NCBI RefSeq assembly: GCF_000003815.2
Contig: NC_049979.1
Coordinates: 16,675,933-16,739,932, forward strand
Origin: Branchiostoma floridae
Taxonomy: Eukaryota; Chordata; Leptocardii; Amphioxiformes; Branchiostomatidae
Direction: 5' to 3'
Length of the DNA stretch: 64,000 bases
The notes under the pieces are model-generated. The model made no database searches. It was not told where the DNA came from and saw only the letters and a program-made list of their open reading frames with translations. A program made the position numbers and the translations under genes. Positions 45,503 to 59,480 of this stretch are shown one piece after another; within the stretch, counting starts at the first letter, position 1, and the number at the start of each line of letters is the position of its first letter.

Positions 45503-48500
45503 AGGTATATTAAGGAGGCCAAGGCTATATAATGTGGACAGGATGCTAGTATTCATACACTTTTTGGCACTGTTCACAGGAATGCTAATTATTGGTACTA
45601 TGAACAAGATGTTCCTGTCAATACGCATTTTTAGCACTAGTAGTAAGAGCGTCCTTTGATTACACACACACTCACTCCGACGAGCTCGCTCGGAATCTAC
45701 CTTTGAATGGGCTTGTAAAATACCTAACCCTAATCCTGTAAATGGTGCGAAATATCTGTTTGCATCCCTGAGCAAGAATTATCCAAAATGATTAAAAAAA
45801 TTAATGTTAAAAAGAAATGAAATATTCTACTGACCAGGAATCGAATCCGACTCGAGCCTTCTATATGCAATATTTGTAAGTTGATCGCAGCAATCGTTGA
45901 GCTATTGCACAAATCCTTTTATTTGACCATTACCTATACTTTTGTTTACATTTATTGACGGCACCATCCATGCCAAGAGAAGGCATGGTCATCACACAAC
46001 AAACTCGTCCACTACAAGCCAGCCATGCATTGTGAACAAATGGAAAATGTAGACATGCAGTAATACGTTACATAGATATATTAGATATATTTAGGCAATA
46101 CACTGGTCCTACTCTGTTTCAGTCCTTGCAAATAAACAAAGCTGTTCATGAAATATTACCTTTCCTCCGTTAACGAGCACTGAAACGAAATCTGAGAATG
46201 AATGGAACGCAGAGACCCTACCTTAAAACCATAACACTTTGTTATTTGCGGTGCAGTATTTCACTCGGTACAAGTGTTGTCCCCAAATGCACTCCTTCCA
46301 CTGCCATAAACGGCGAGCTCTGTGCATATCTACATCCTATCCCCACTACACCAGGTATTGGCGGTGAAAGGGAGAAGTTGTTGCTAGTAATAAGAGTGAC
46401 TGTGTGAATTTTGTAAGAGGCTTACTCTTTTGATGGAAATGTCGCTACTGTCAGGATGATTCGTGACAGAACTGATGATCATGATAGGGCATATTGTGTT
46501 CGTCACTGTCACACTCGTAATGACTGAGTTATCACAGGAATTAGGAAAAGACTTACACAGGAGATTTCTGTCTGTAGTATCCTCTACCTCACGTAAATCT
46601 TTTGACCACGAGAGGAGTTGTATGACGCATTTGCAGCCAAGGGGGAACTTTGTTGACTCAATTGGAACACATTCATCTCAGGAGCGGTATGTGACCCACC
46701 GTGGTGAATTACAAAATCTAACATTTGCATTTTCTGCCCATATAATGCGAGTAATACCTACAGATACCTCTGTTTTCAAAAGACACTAAACGCTACCCCA
46801 TGGGAAGATATTCCTGTAAACACAACTTGGCAGGAACGTTAAGTCCTTCAGTAGACCGTAGAACGTTTTACTCGCACTGGCACGTCAAAACCAACCGTCC
46901 CTTGCATGCCAGATGTTTTTGTAAAGTGCTGGAATAATACGATAATGAGCCTACATGGAAAAGCATTCCTAAGTTATAGAATAGATTCAAGACAGGGATA
47001 AATCTATAACAATTGCTTACCTCCTGTCCTCTTCCTGCAGTACTAAATGGGTACAATGATACTCCACAATAACGTATAGGTTTTGCTACCTAACGAGTAT
47101 ATATAGATATCGATCTACATGGATGAGTGTGATTGACGCCGATATGAATATTTCATATTTTGGGTAGATATCAAATATAGTCACAAAGCAAAACTAAGCG
47201 GAGAGCTAACATGCGTGCTTCTGTGCATGTAGCATAACACACCACGGTTACATCGGAACATGATACCGTACAAAATGCGCAAGAGCAAGATGATTAAGTA
47301 TAAGCGATTGCGATGAGGTATTGCAAACAATTTCAAAATTCGCATATCGTTTTAGCTAAGAAAACGTATACTCATCTACGTGAGCCATGGCTGTCAAGTG
47401 CCCAATCGTACATAGATCTTTTACTACTACAAGCCTCCAGGCCGCTAATGAATCCTATGTGCTAATCGATATTTCGGATTAGATTACCTTGAGCACCAGT
47501 AACTCTAACGAATGACGTGATGAGGTTGTCTAGGGTGACGATTTGTTGCACGCAAGGACGTGGGCGGGCAAATCAACTCATAAGTACGAAATACGAGGAC
47601 GAGTTCCCCGCGGTGCCTGTCCTTGGTGCTACTTATACTATCATTGCTTATCATTGCTTATCATTGCTGGCAACACAAGCGGAAAGCCGTATACGTGTGT
47701 TGAAATAGTTCAACCCGACAATATAATTGTCTCCTGTAGCAAATTAGAGAATGATTCTACCAGTGAACGTACACTCAAGGGTGGTGAGATTATATTTACT
47801 CGTACACCAAATATAGAGGACAACAACAAATGATGAATGTTAAAAGGAAAACGGAATAGATAAGATGATGTTAAGAGCAATCGTGAATTTGAGTAATGAT
47901 GCGTTCACCTCATCATCAACCTCACTGTTCTAAAATCTCTAAGATAAAGTAATATTGATTGATTTGACCCCCCCCCCCCCCCCATCTGGAGTGAGTGGTA
48001 CATTCCGTAAGTATATTTTGGTGGTGGCACAACTGGCTGACTGTCTGTCGGTCCCATAGTATGAAGGTAGTTTCTGGGCCCTCGTCTCTCAGATGTTAAA
48101 TAGTATATAGGCTATTAGTAAATATCTACTGTCTTGTTCGTAGGTTGGATGAAGGATGCGACACAGACCACGTTTTGTCCCGTAGTTACACAATATCTAA
48201 CTAAATTATAGTTATTTATCCAGCTAAAGGCAGATCGAGCGCCAGCGTTAGCCATAGTTACCTACTTCCGACCCGATCGGTAACAGGGAGGGGCATCACC
48301 GAATGGTAAGTGATTCCTACTTTTGAATTTGATACCCCCTAGGCTTAAACAGATGTCCCGATGTGTTGATTGATGAGAAAATTGTAAGAACCTAGTCACC
48401 GGGGAAGTGCAGGTAAATGTGTGCGAGAGTGGAGCGACTGAAAGCACGTTTAGCGCAAATGTAGCGTCGTCTTGGGAGGTATGAAAATATTCATCATGAA

Positions 48501-51498
48501 GGCTCTGTTGTTCGATAAGCTACCAATGGATGTTGGAGTTGGCGCAGTCTTTTACGTCGGCGTCCATTTTTCTTAACATTTACCAATTTTAACACCCTAA
48601 TGGAGTAACATGAAAAATAGAATTAATATTGTTGGGAGTTTTACCTTGTGGGTGTTTGTGTTTGCCTTTTACGCAATTCTTCTTCAACTCCTAAAGGTTT
48701 TACGAACGGGAACGTAACATATCCATGCTTTAAAGGTTTTTGTACAAGAATATATCGGTATTGGATGGAGTATAAAATGCCTGAACGATTCACAACTTGA
48801 GAATGATTGCTACGTATACAACCCATTACTGTGTATCATAAAATAAGCACATTCACTCGATCATAAAGCAACTTTAAGCTGTTCCATTGAAGTAAAAAGT
48901 AATCAATGTAGGCAGCGGTAATGTGTTTCAAATCGAACACGCAAGAAATTTCCAAGTTGAATGGCTTTATGCTCTTACGTGCTAGCAGGAATTACATATA
49001 CTAGTATATAGCACCATAGCCAGTGTAAACATACAGACTTGTGATGACAAGAAGACTTTAATATGCCGCGAAATTTGTCTGATGGTGTTTGATTCAAGCA
49101 CGACTTCCTTCTTGTAATTATCAAGCATATTTTCCATATTCTTATGATAGTAGCCACCACTCCCCGATACTTAAGCTTTTCCCCACGAATTGATATTTTG
49201 CACAGGTTACTGCTATTAGAGAAGAGTGCTCGATGTTCCCTACCGATCTGTCCGTGGTGCCACCCATCGACTCTGATATAACATTGTAACGGAGTCTGCC
49301 TGGTTCCAGATGCCTGTCCCCTCTGATATTGTCCTGTACAGAAAACGAGTGCACCTCTACGTACGGTCCAGTTGAGAATTGACATTTCAAATAACATTTT
49401 CTGACGTGTTTGCTTGACCTACCCAAGCAGCTCATACTCTACAAAGCACGTCTGGCGCACGTTAATGATTTATCCTCAGGATAAAAATGTTTAGCATGAT
49501 ATATGGAAAACTGTATCTTTAGTGCCATGAGGTACCCATCGTTGCTATTCGGTAGGCTTTTCTACGCCTACGCGATTGTAAGCCTACCGCTGACATTGAG
49601 CTGACGATGGTGATTTCTTTAATGTAACAAATAACAAAACAGAGCTGCAAAGGCGGCGCCGGATTTGTTTTTCATCTTTCTGTAGATCCCCGTTACGGGC
49701 TTACACTCATATTTTCGCCTGGTGAAAATGATTTTATGTTTCTCTCTTAGGGACATAATGTCAACAAAAACTCGGCATTACGCCTGTCACACCAACGTAG
49801 TCTTGATAAACCCTACTTGATGACACATACATCAGAATCAAAATCGTTCAACATGATCAGCAACACATCTGATGATAGAACTAACAGCAAGTGGCAGTAT
49901 CTTATCGAAACATCTCGAGAAATTCTTCTACAAAAATTCAGGTCATTTTCCGTACATTAAACCTACGAAATCATTTCTGTTGACGGGCTTGCACTCATAT
50001 TTTGTGCTTGGACAGACTGAATTGTAAAATGTCATTGCTATCGCAGCAGGATACGCGCAGTCCTAGATGTGGGACGGGTGACCAGGTCAAGAGCGACGGG
50101 ATCCAAAGAATGAACCATTAAGCTTAGCGATATAGCCAAAAGCAGTATTGATTGTAACCATATTTCAGAGACAAATCGTTTTAAGTGCAATAAAAGTAAA
50201 TTGAGTGTGCTGTTTTAGGTCTTTCCCTGGGCCTTCAAGACTCATCGGGGCTGAATAGCAAACCTCAGATGTCAGCAAAGGGCAGGAAAAGCCAAGGGCA
50301 ATAGACAAAGTGGTGCCGCAAAAAGTTCCGTGGGGTGACCACGTCATATGTCATGTTGATGTGTATTTTGATCGAAATGAGAAGGAGAGATGTACAGAAA
50401 CTGATTCTGTTTTGGAAGTGAAAATGAAAAGCAGTCCGAAAACACTTCCTGTAGTACAGTATATTTATCATATAATCAACTTTTTCTTTGTAACATTAAC
50501 GCTTGGAGTTTTTTTAATAGCTTTGTTAAAAGCAAAAGGCCCTTTGACCACTTCTAGAAAGTGAACTAAAGAGAATGAATGGTAGAAACCTTATTAACCT
50601 AGAAGATAGTGGTGAACATCGGTTTTGAAGGCTTAAAGATACGGTCAGGAACAGTTGGATTGCTAGCATTCATGATCATGAGTTGTTGGTTAGTTTCAAT
50701 AGCCGACATTACGCGACCCTGTTACGGATGTGAATTTTGAAATGTAGCCAAGGATCGATTAAAAACTATACTTTCCTTTTCCTTAAAACGTAGCGTCATA
50801 CAATGCGCCCGTCTCGAAAACTTAATTTCAACTCTGTGCACTCCTCTCCAATCAAGTTATGTAGTTTGAAAGCGTGTTCTCCATTAAGCCAGTTTATCTA
50901 TCTATTTCTGGTAAATTGCGTACGGATGGAGAAATGGAAATGTGCACTGTAAATCAAAAGATTAACTTACAAATAGTGGGAACTAGCTGGTGATTCGACC
51001 AGAAATACAGGATTGATAATGTTGCCTACAAGGATTATAACCACGAGAAGGAGACATATTTCATCACAAATTGGCTAATTTTTATTTGTCAGTTTCTCAT
51101 TTGGACGAAGGATGATGTCTCACTCCACCACGCCAATGTTTTTACTGTATCGTTTCTGAACAGACCGACCTTCAAAAGCCAGCACCTTGGAACGTGTTTG
51201 CGCTTTAAATCGGGAATGACCTGTGGGGCACACGCGGCTACAAAGTGAAAGCAAAGCGTCAAAACTGATTTTCTGGTCACTATGATCTCATTTAACATTT
51301 TGGTACTCATACTCGACCTTTCCTACAGATGAAGTTGCTACAAAACGTGAGGTTATTTGACATTTAGGTTGTACTGTGTCTCTTTTATGTTACATTTGCT
51401 GGCAAAGCATTGATATGTTCTAGTTGTCACGCTCTACGTACTCTCACTAGGCCTAGCTTCAAACGATTCCGTGCGTGTGTGTGTTATGTGCCTATGCC
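45503..51498. other. Long stretch with no supported gene
   Basis: Both strands hold only short ORFs without domains or coherent splice chains. Features seen are a poly-C run near 47969-47983 and a short TATCATTGCT triplication at 47638-47667. Regulatory content cannot be judged by eye. Confidence 0.4.
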
Positions 51499-51757
51499 TT
51501 AAGGTGCACTCTAACCGGACGTGGGGGCACGCTTGCGGCATTGCGGGGTTCGAAAGATACTCAACGAATTTCAGAGCTTCGGACAAAGAACGAATTTTCA
51601 TACTTGTAGTGTATTTTGTCGTCTTCTTTGCCATAATTTTACGTATTACGCAATATCTGAATTATAAAAAATCGGAGAAAATAAGAAAACAGTGACGCAG
51701 TGAACGAACGCAGCAATGCCGCAAGCGTGCCCCACGTCCGGTGAGAGTGCACCTTTA
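51499..51757. mobile_element. MITE with ~40-bp TIRs and TTA target duplication
   Basis: A 253-bp element at 51502-51754 with ends AGGTGCACTCTAACCGGACG and the complement GTCCGGTGAGAGTGCACCT. The arms run about 40 bp inward through GGGGCACGCTTGCGGCATTG with one indel and one mismatch. It is flanked by TTA on both sides (51499-51501, 51755-51757). A 3-bp TTA duplication is typical of PIF/Harbinger-type elements. It has no transposase, and ORFs through it are incidental. Confidence 0.8.
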
Positions 51758-52961
51758 TAGTCCGTCTTCATGTCATATCCGTACATATTGACATTAAATG
51801 TCTGGTATTGACCCTGTGTTTGTCCATCAGAACTAGTCATACACTTCCAAAAGTCGGACCGAACTCTCCGTCCTTCACGCACGGTGGCTCAGTAAACCGT
51901 TTAACCGTCTGTACAAGTTGCTCGTCAGCAGACCAAGCAGTCTCGATAGTCTCGCCCTGATGCCCAGGCAGCAGACCGAGCCGGCGGCTTTCAGAACTTT
52001 TTACAGATAGTTTACCGGTACCCGCAATGGCTACTTTTAACTTGTCGATCAATACCATGGTAGGAGTTTAACCTCATTGATGTTAGAAAATTTCGACTCC
52101 ACGTCGGTACTTAGTTTACATTAGGTTCCCGTCCAACTGTTTGATGCAGTATTCTTTAAACGTGCATCGGTATTTGGTGACCCTCTCACTCTCAGTTATC
52201 GTTGTTAGGACTATGTTTGGACCACCAAGCGTAGCTTCGTGTTACAACAAACTTTGCTAGACAACGATTCTCAAGCTACAACGGCGACAGCCATTCCTGT
52301 ATCGTGTAAGCTTCAGTGCCCTGGCGCCGGGAAGGCGTTTGCCAGTTGTTACAACTTCCACATCGCTACAGTTGGAGGAGCATGGTAGCACTCCAGCCAC
52401 CCTCCGGAAAGTTCCAGCCCGATAAGTCTTGACATTTCATGTTCCGCCTCGGGCAGATTTCCGTCATTAGCGTTATGGTACCCCGATCGGAAGGCTTAGC
52501 CAGCTCGGGACGCCCACATAGTAGCAACGTCGTTATGCGATGTACTAAAGCCCTTAAATGTGGGATTCTCAATCTCTCGGGACCTGGGAGTGGTCTGGAC
52601 TCGGGTAATAGGCACTCCATTCGTCCTTAGATAGGGAGCGAGCGGGGACGTTTATCCGGTAACATTGCTTTATTTCCTTTTCCACATGCAGAACGTTACT
52701 TCAATAGAAGCTCTAGGTACGTACGCCCGGTACCTCCGTGTACATACATCATGTTGCGGGGGCATTGTAGCCGTACAAGTGGTAAATGGCTGTTCAGAGG
52801 AGGGTAAAATTGTTCACGTCTTTTTCCTCTGGCCTATGAGTAACGCAAGCATTCAGGCGAAAGCTGGCCTTAAATTAAACTTGTAGGGACGAGCTCTCCA
52901 AGTCAAACAGAATGCTCAGTCTCCAGAAAATAGCTCCAGCTATCGGCAGTAATGTGAAGAG

Positions 52962-53247
52962 GGGTTCACACGTATGAATATATTCAAGTCCGTATGAGGT
53001 CCGTATGAAGTTTTCAGCCTCTAGCAGGCTCCACGTTTCATTGTAAAAATAGTAGAAATCGGACAAATATAGGTTCCAAAGGAGTTAGCTGACCGAGGAG
53101 TATGGTGTGCTACACAGCAGCTAACACGTCTGGCATATCATCTGTCAGTATTTACTAGTATCCGATTTTTGATTTTTTTTCCAGCAACCTGCGAAGCCTG
53201 GTATGGGATAAGACTTCCATACGGACCTCATACGCACGTGTGAACCC
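52962..53247. mobile_element. Inverted-repeat element with GGGTTCACACGT ends
   Basis: The left end GGGTTCACACGTATGAA and right end TACGCACGTGTGAACCC are inverted. The motif GTATGAGGTCCGTATG near the left is complementary to CATACGGACCTCATAC near the right. Arms are imperfect, with an insertion in the left arm. A further partial GGGTTCACATG start follows at 53259. No clear target duplication. Confidence 0.55.
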
Positions 53248-56200
53248 ATCTAAGGTAGGGTTCACATGCATCACGTCGATGTACCTCGGCGAGTTAGAAA
53301 ACTTTCATAGATTGTATGTTATACAGAATATTTACTAATAGGGTTTTTAGAAATTAGCGAAGACAGTCCACAGACAGCATGGCCGGTTGTAGGAACGGAT
53401 TTCCCGATACCCGTGTTTCTCAGAAGCTACATGAAGCGCGATACTCTGTACATCACAGGGATGACAGTGTGTTAAGTGTGAAAAGTACCCTGGGTGTCGC
53501 CCTTGATTGATAATATAGTATGAGATATTGAGGGGAAAAAATTCACCGTGTGTACGGACAGTCACCAAAGAAAAACTTGATCTTGATCTTGCTATTGATC
53601 CGGTGCAATGATCAGTAAGTATCTCTGGAGCTAGCGATAAATGACTGGGTAAGGGACACATGCACCAGCCGATCAATGCTGACAAGAGGTCAATGTCAGT
53701 CCTGATGAGGCTTGAGTCTGACTTGACTACGTTTATGTATCCTGCCTCAGGTCAATAGACCCAATCTCATTTTCCTAAATACCCTTCATGCCATCGGTGT
53801 AATTTGCACATCTACATTTCCGGCGTTACTTGTCCCTGGAAATATATTGACAGGTAATGTGGCTGCTGGCCATTGTCTATTATTAATACTATTAACCCTC
53901 GTCTTTGTTGTTACCCCTCACTACGCATTATTCTTGTGGTCGAATCTAGGGTGAGGTTTTATAGTTCTCGAACCCTCAAGTGTAATTCACATTCCTTGCA
54001 GCGGAAGAAAGGGGACTCTGATCCGCTGCATATTGATTACCCACACCTCATTCTGTGGTTTGGTAAGGATTGTGTTCGTAAACCTATGACAAATGTACGT
54101 CTTAAGTCCGTCTATTCATCCCATCAACACAAGTTTTCTTTTCTCGCTAACGAAAGAAAAAAAACGACTTGCGACGAACGCGCGCGGGCGACTGGAGAGA
54201 TGACCCGGAGATGAAAAACTGGAAACCGGCTTTCATGGAGACGTTTTAATTATCGGCTGAAATTGTTTTGCGTCGATAAGATCTTGTGTGGACGAGCGCT
54301 GTCTCCATTCTGTACCAATATACATCGGTTCATTAGTTCAGTTGTGGACCCTACGACTGTGGAACAGTTGCGCGTTAACTGGCTGTCACGGTATTGTACA
54401 CAGGAAATTACACGTAGACAATTTCTTTTACTCCACTGTAGACGTGTATCTCTAGAGAGACATATCCTTCGACATGTGGACTATGCAATCAAACCCAAGG
54501 CTGATTGCTGAGAAAGACTTACACCGTGGACCGATGACCAAGTACAATCTAATTATCTTCTCTGTATGAAAAATATAATTTTGATAAAATCATAACATCA
54601 CAAATAAAGCGAAATAAATATGTGATATGTAAAGGAGGCTGGGCTGAAGGCCAGATTCAAGATTCAAGATTCTCTCGATTGGCGCAATGGCGTTACATCT
54701 GTCGGAGTAGTTTAGATGTCCCTGAATGACTGAAAGGAAAACAGTGATTGGTACGGTGGCCGATTTTGAGGTGAAGATTCGCTCACGCAAAAAGTCATAA
54801 GCCCCTTTCGCTGCTTGAATACGGTGCACACTTGGGGAACCCACCATGGAGATTCAAAATGTTCTCTGAAACAGCGGTTGGCATTTCGCGCACAGATTTC
54901 TTAAATAAAATACAGCCCATTTCACATATTTTTCTTGTTACAATAATATGGTAACATTTTAATAATGCTGATAACTATAGCTCCACGACCTCAAACCTTC
55001 ACCAAAATGATGTTGATGTTTTCGAGTGACGTAAAATAAAATGTTCCGATCATTTATGTGAATAAAAGGAACTCATCTGCATACATTTTATGATTAACCA
55101 TCTTTTCTATCGAAATGACACAAGTCGAAAGCATGAAAGTCATATTTTAACAGTAAAGGCTATTGTAGTGATTTCTCATAAATAATGTAAAGAAAAAACT
55201 GATTACATGATTCATGTCTGCCAATGAGATGAGATGAGAGATGAGAGCTTTATTTTGGTTCTTGCAGTTTAGTACATAAACTGAAATTCTAAACCAAATT
55301 ACAATTGTGGGCGTGTGTTCGCCCGAGAGTATCAGTCTTAAAAAAGTATCATTATAAAACATTCATTATAAAATAGAGTTACATAATAATAGACGTCAGC
55401 GTTTCGTCTTCCAGAGAACATTAGACAATTGTCATTGAGAGGAAATGAATGTCTACAAGTACAAGGTCTTGTTATACAGAGATGTTGCCTGATACAAAAA
55501 CGACTTTCTAAGTCGCTCAGTGCGACACGCCGGTAGTGTTAGCTGGTTGCTGTTCCTTAGTGTGCGTCCAGTCTGCTGTTGCCTGTTCCCCGTAACCATG
55601 TAGTGTAGCGGATGGTCACTGGCGCGCATCTGGTTTAGAAGTGTCACTGCTGCTTCTTCACGCCTGGACCAGAGAGTTCAATGTTCAATTTTACACACTA
55701 CTACTTAATGCTTACTACTACTACTACTTCTCCACATGTCTGATACTCCCCATTATTTACCACTATGGAATTTGAATATCTCTCAGTAATTATGCAGATA
55801 AATCATATTGGTACCTCATCTATACTTGCAGTGTGCCTAAAGTTACCACGCTGCTTGTCTGCCTGAGGTTTGGTTATTTTCACTGAAGAAGACTCAATAA
55901 AAGGAAAGGCCGGACAATGTGGCATCGCACTCAAGTTAAGAGAACTTACCGTATGTGAATCGCCGCCACGAAAGCAGAAACGAATTCGAAAACGTACACT
56001 GATAACAAGATGACTAAAATGGATAACATCAAGGAGGTTAAAATTAACCTCCTTGATAGCACAAAAACATGAACTATTTTGAAATGTAAAACGTCCAAAG
56101 TCATGTAACCATGAATGCATATTATTAAGCATAAAAGGAATACATGTGAAATTTCAGTCATTAAAGATCGAAAGCGTTTCATTGACGTCAGAAACTCATG

Positions 56201-58556
56201 GGTTAAGGACTATGATCTATGAGTTTATTGTAGGGGAACAAAGAGATATCTCCGTCTAATGCACCGTCTAATAAAGACATTTATGCCTATGACGTGTCAT
56301 GTGAGCCTTGGCCGTTGGCCTAGGAGAAAGACCATTTGCGGGTGTGGTCGTAAATTGCGGCGCTTGCTGACGCCGTATCCGGATATATCCCTTCTCCAAC
56401 ACCTCTTTCGCTTGACATCAGTCAGACTTGAACAATATGAAGTGTCACTGTGAACTGCATCTTTTTCCTTTGGAAACTGATGTACTGATGATAGCACATG
56501 TATATGCCCAGTACAGAAACAAGCTGGGGGCCTCTCGCGGTACTTACTTGATTAAGCGCTTTTTCGTCATCCCGTTTGATTTTAACTGCGAGTTCTATTG
56601 TAGAAAATCGGGAGCCCGACTGTGCCCCAAAATAGCCCAGCAGCCGCGGGGTTGCCTACAGGGTCCCGGCTCGAAGTGCAAAAAACAGCCTGTAAACTAC
56701 CCACTGGGCAGCTCTTTTTCCATAGCGTTACTCTCTGTATGGAAGAAATGTTTCATAATTCAACAAGCTTTATCTAGCGTCACAATCATCCAACTGGTTA
56801 ATTGATTAAAGTCTGTACTATAGCATTTTATTTCAACAGGATTTTCAGGGTATCGTTACACCATGACATCTATCCTGCAATAAAAGAAATAGTCTGCAAT
56901 TCACAATTTCTGGGTAGAATATTTCCTTATCACTGCGCACATACACGGCTAAAGGTCTGATTTGCGCGACTCAGTTGTTTATACCGTGATTATGATACCT
57001 CCTGGCGCCGTTCATTAAACTTGTTTTGATCGATAGCTTCACTCTGACTGTAAAGGTAAGGTGATGGAGGGATGACATTTATTGGTTCTCACTAAGAGTA
57101 GATTAGTTCCTTCCTGTCACCTTAAATCTGCTGAAATCAGCGGAGACAAGTCTGATGATAATGTTCCTATCGCCGCCCATGGGAATGTTAGAGACCAGGA
57201 AAGAAATGAAAATGGGGAGGTCTAATTACGGTATTCTCCCCCGGGTAGTTACCCCCTTGTCTCTACAGTGCTAATGGAGTTAAGCGATTAAGCTCTTATC
57301 AGTGTTTTAAATTTCTCGTAATGAGGAACAGCCCCTGGGAGAGTGGTAACTACCAAATATGGTCACATTTCGTGAAGAAAGTTAGAATTGAGCAAGTTTG
57401 ATCATTAAAGCGTGATGCGCACTAATGACGACCTGCCGCTGTATTAATGAGACAGAACAAGTTTGATAGATACCGAGCTGATCTTTAACAATTAGCAAGT
57501 GTGAGAACATCATGGGAGTCATTGCAGATCTTCGACCATCACAACTTATATCTCCAGCTTTAACTCTGATTCGCGATTCTTAAAGGTTTTACGATCTTAT
57601 ATCTGTCCTGATAGCGACGTCAGATAGTTCTAAAAACTTAAAAATAGTTTACCTGGAAATACCTGGAAGTTATGGATCGGACTGATTTTATCGCCACCCC
57701 TTCGCAGTACAATGTCAGAGAGAACACCACATGAAATATCTTAGTTGCGTAAAGCACTGACTGCCTACCACTTACAGCCCGGTAACGGATTGGTGCCGGA
57801 GATCGGAGTCAGTATTGCACCCAGCGAGATAACGCTATTTTATCCATCACCGTCCTTCACCGAACGCAAACTACCGTACCACACGTACAGCGGTCGTTTG
57901 ATCGTTGTCAAGTATTGATTTGACACTGTTTCTAAGTTTTGCTCACAATTCAATCTTGTTCACGTATGTAGGTCCGGTACAGTACTGCCCATGTACATCA
58001 CGTCCGTCCCTACACTTCATCACACATCGACCTCCCTATCATTCTTATCCCTTATTTGTCATTCACCTGGTGAAAACTTCAAACTCATCTTATTGAGCAC
58101 AAAAATGTAAACCCTTCCGAATCCGACAAAGCGTGCTATTAAAGGTGTGACGAGTTCATTTCCAGAAGAACCAGGGCCAGCCCGACCGGTACGTTAGTCG
58201 TTACATCCGCCCACGGGAACACTCTGGTCATCTCACCTGATTACAGCCGGGCGTGACATGTGCTCACAAGTAGAGATTCTGCAGTAGCACAACCACACAT
58301 CCTGAATTCGTATAACTAACGTCGAAGTTAGTAAATCTTTAATAAGTTTCTTTATTCTCCTCAACAATAACACTCAGTCTGGAGGAATTGCACATGGTTA
58401 AGCAACGTTGTGTCGGTAAAACCGGGTGAAAAATTTTATTTTGCTGCATTCTGACATTAATGCTTTCTGCATTATGTATATATGTGGAAGTCGTAGCGAT
58501 CTTACCTTTGTACCTGTTACCTTTGCCAGAATGGCATTTTAGGCTTGTACGTCTGT

Positions 58557-58560
<4 letters not shown>
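53248..58560. other. Long stretch with no supported gene
   Basis: No exon chain or RNA gene could be supported on either strand. Short ORFs (for example 53873-54214 plus) have no domain signature. Confidence 0.4.

Positions 58561-58605
<45 letters not shown>
58561..58605. repeat. (GT)n microsatellite
   Basis: About 22 uninterrupted GT units directly next to the degenerate array that follows. Confidence 0.97.
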
Positions 58606-58607
<2 letters not shown>

Positions 58608-59480
58608 CAGCATAACTCGAGAAGCCTTGGATTGATCCTGATAATATTTGGTATGTGGGTAGGGGTCGGGAAAACGAAGGTCAAGCTGTGGTCGTGTTTT
58701 TTGAGTGGTAGATAGCCCTAGAGACAGAGAGTGAGTGCTGTGGCCCCCTAGCGGCTTTTTTTAGAACTCCAGACGCCGGTTTCCTTTCAAACTTAGGACG
58801 AGAATAACTCAAGAACGGGTTGACGGATCATCATGATTTTTGGTATGTAGATAGAATGCGTGATGACTAACATAATGAGATATTAATTATGCAAATCAAC
58901 AGCTAACTTGCATAATCAATGAGGAAAGTTTATAAATCCACTGCATTCTATGATATGACTTTCAAACTTGTCACATATGTTGCTGGGAAGGAGAGAAATG
59001 TCGATAGATATCAATTATGCAAATAACGAACTCATTGCAAATGACGACCTCATTTGTATAATCAATGGGAAGATATGAACGTGTTGACAGATCATCATAA
59101 TTTTTTGTATGTAGATTGCCTAAGTGAAGACCTACATAATGAGATACTGATTATGCAAATCAACAGCTAATTTGCATTATTAATGAGGAATGTTCATAAA
59201 TCCACTGCATTCCGTGATAGGACTTTCAAAGTTGTCACGTATCTAACTGAAAAAGAGGGCAGAGAGTGAGAGGTGTATGTTTGGGTCCCCCTAGCGTATT
59301 TTTTGGAACTGCAGGAGCCTGTTTAGTTTCAGACTTTGAAAGAGAATAGGTCAAGAAGGGACCAAAGGATCATCATGATTTTTGGTAAGCTGATAGCTTA
59401 AGTAATGCTTGATACAATTTGATATTAATTATTTAAATTGGGATCTAATTTGCATGATTAATGGAAAAATTAAAGAAAAC
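58606..59480. repeat. Degenerate tandem array, unit about 270 bp
   Basis: Phrases recur at about 58800, 59070 and 59340, with a more diverged start at 58606: a form of GAATAACTCAAGAA, then GATCATCATGATTTTTGGTA, then ATTAATTATGCAAATCA and TTTGCATNATTAATG. Two units also share AAATCCACTGCATTC followed by GACTTTCAAA. Two share TCCCCCTAGCG-like sequence. No ORF spans the array. Confidence 0.7.

Noticed and set aside
45820-45860. Minus-strand GGATTCGATTCC, resembling a tRNA B box
   Set aside because: No A box lies at a suitable distance upstream on that strand.
51471-51695. 74-codon plus ORF with a hydrophobic segment
   Set aside because: It lies inside the TTA-flanked MITE and has no start context or splice partners.
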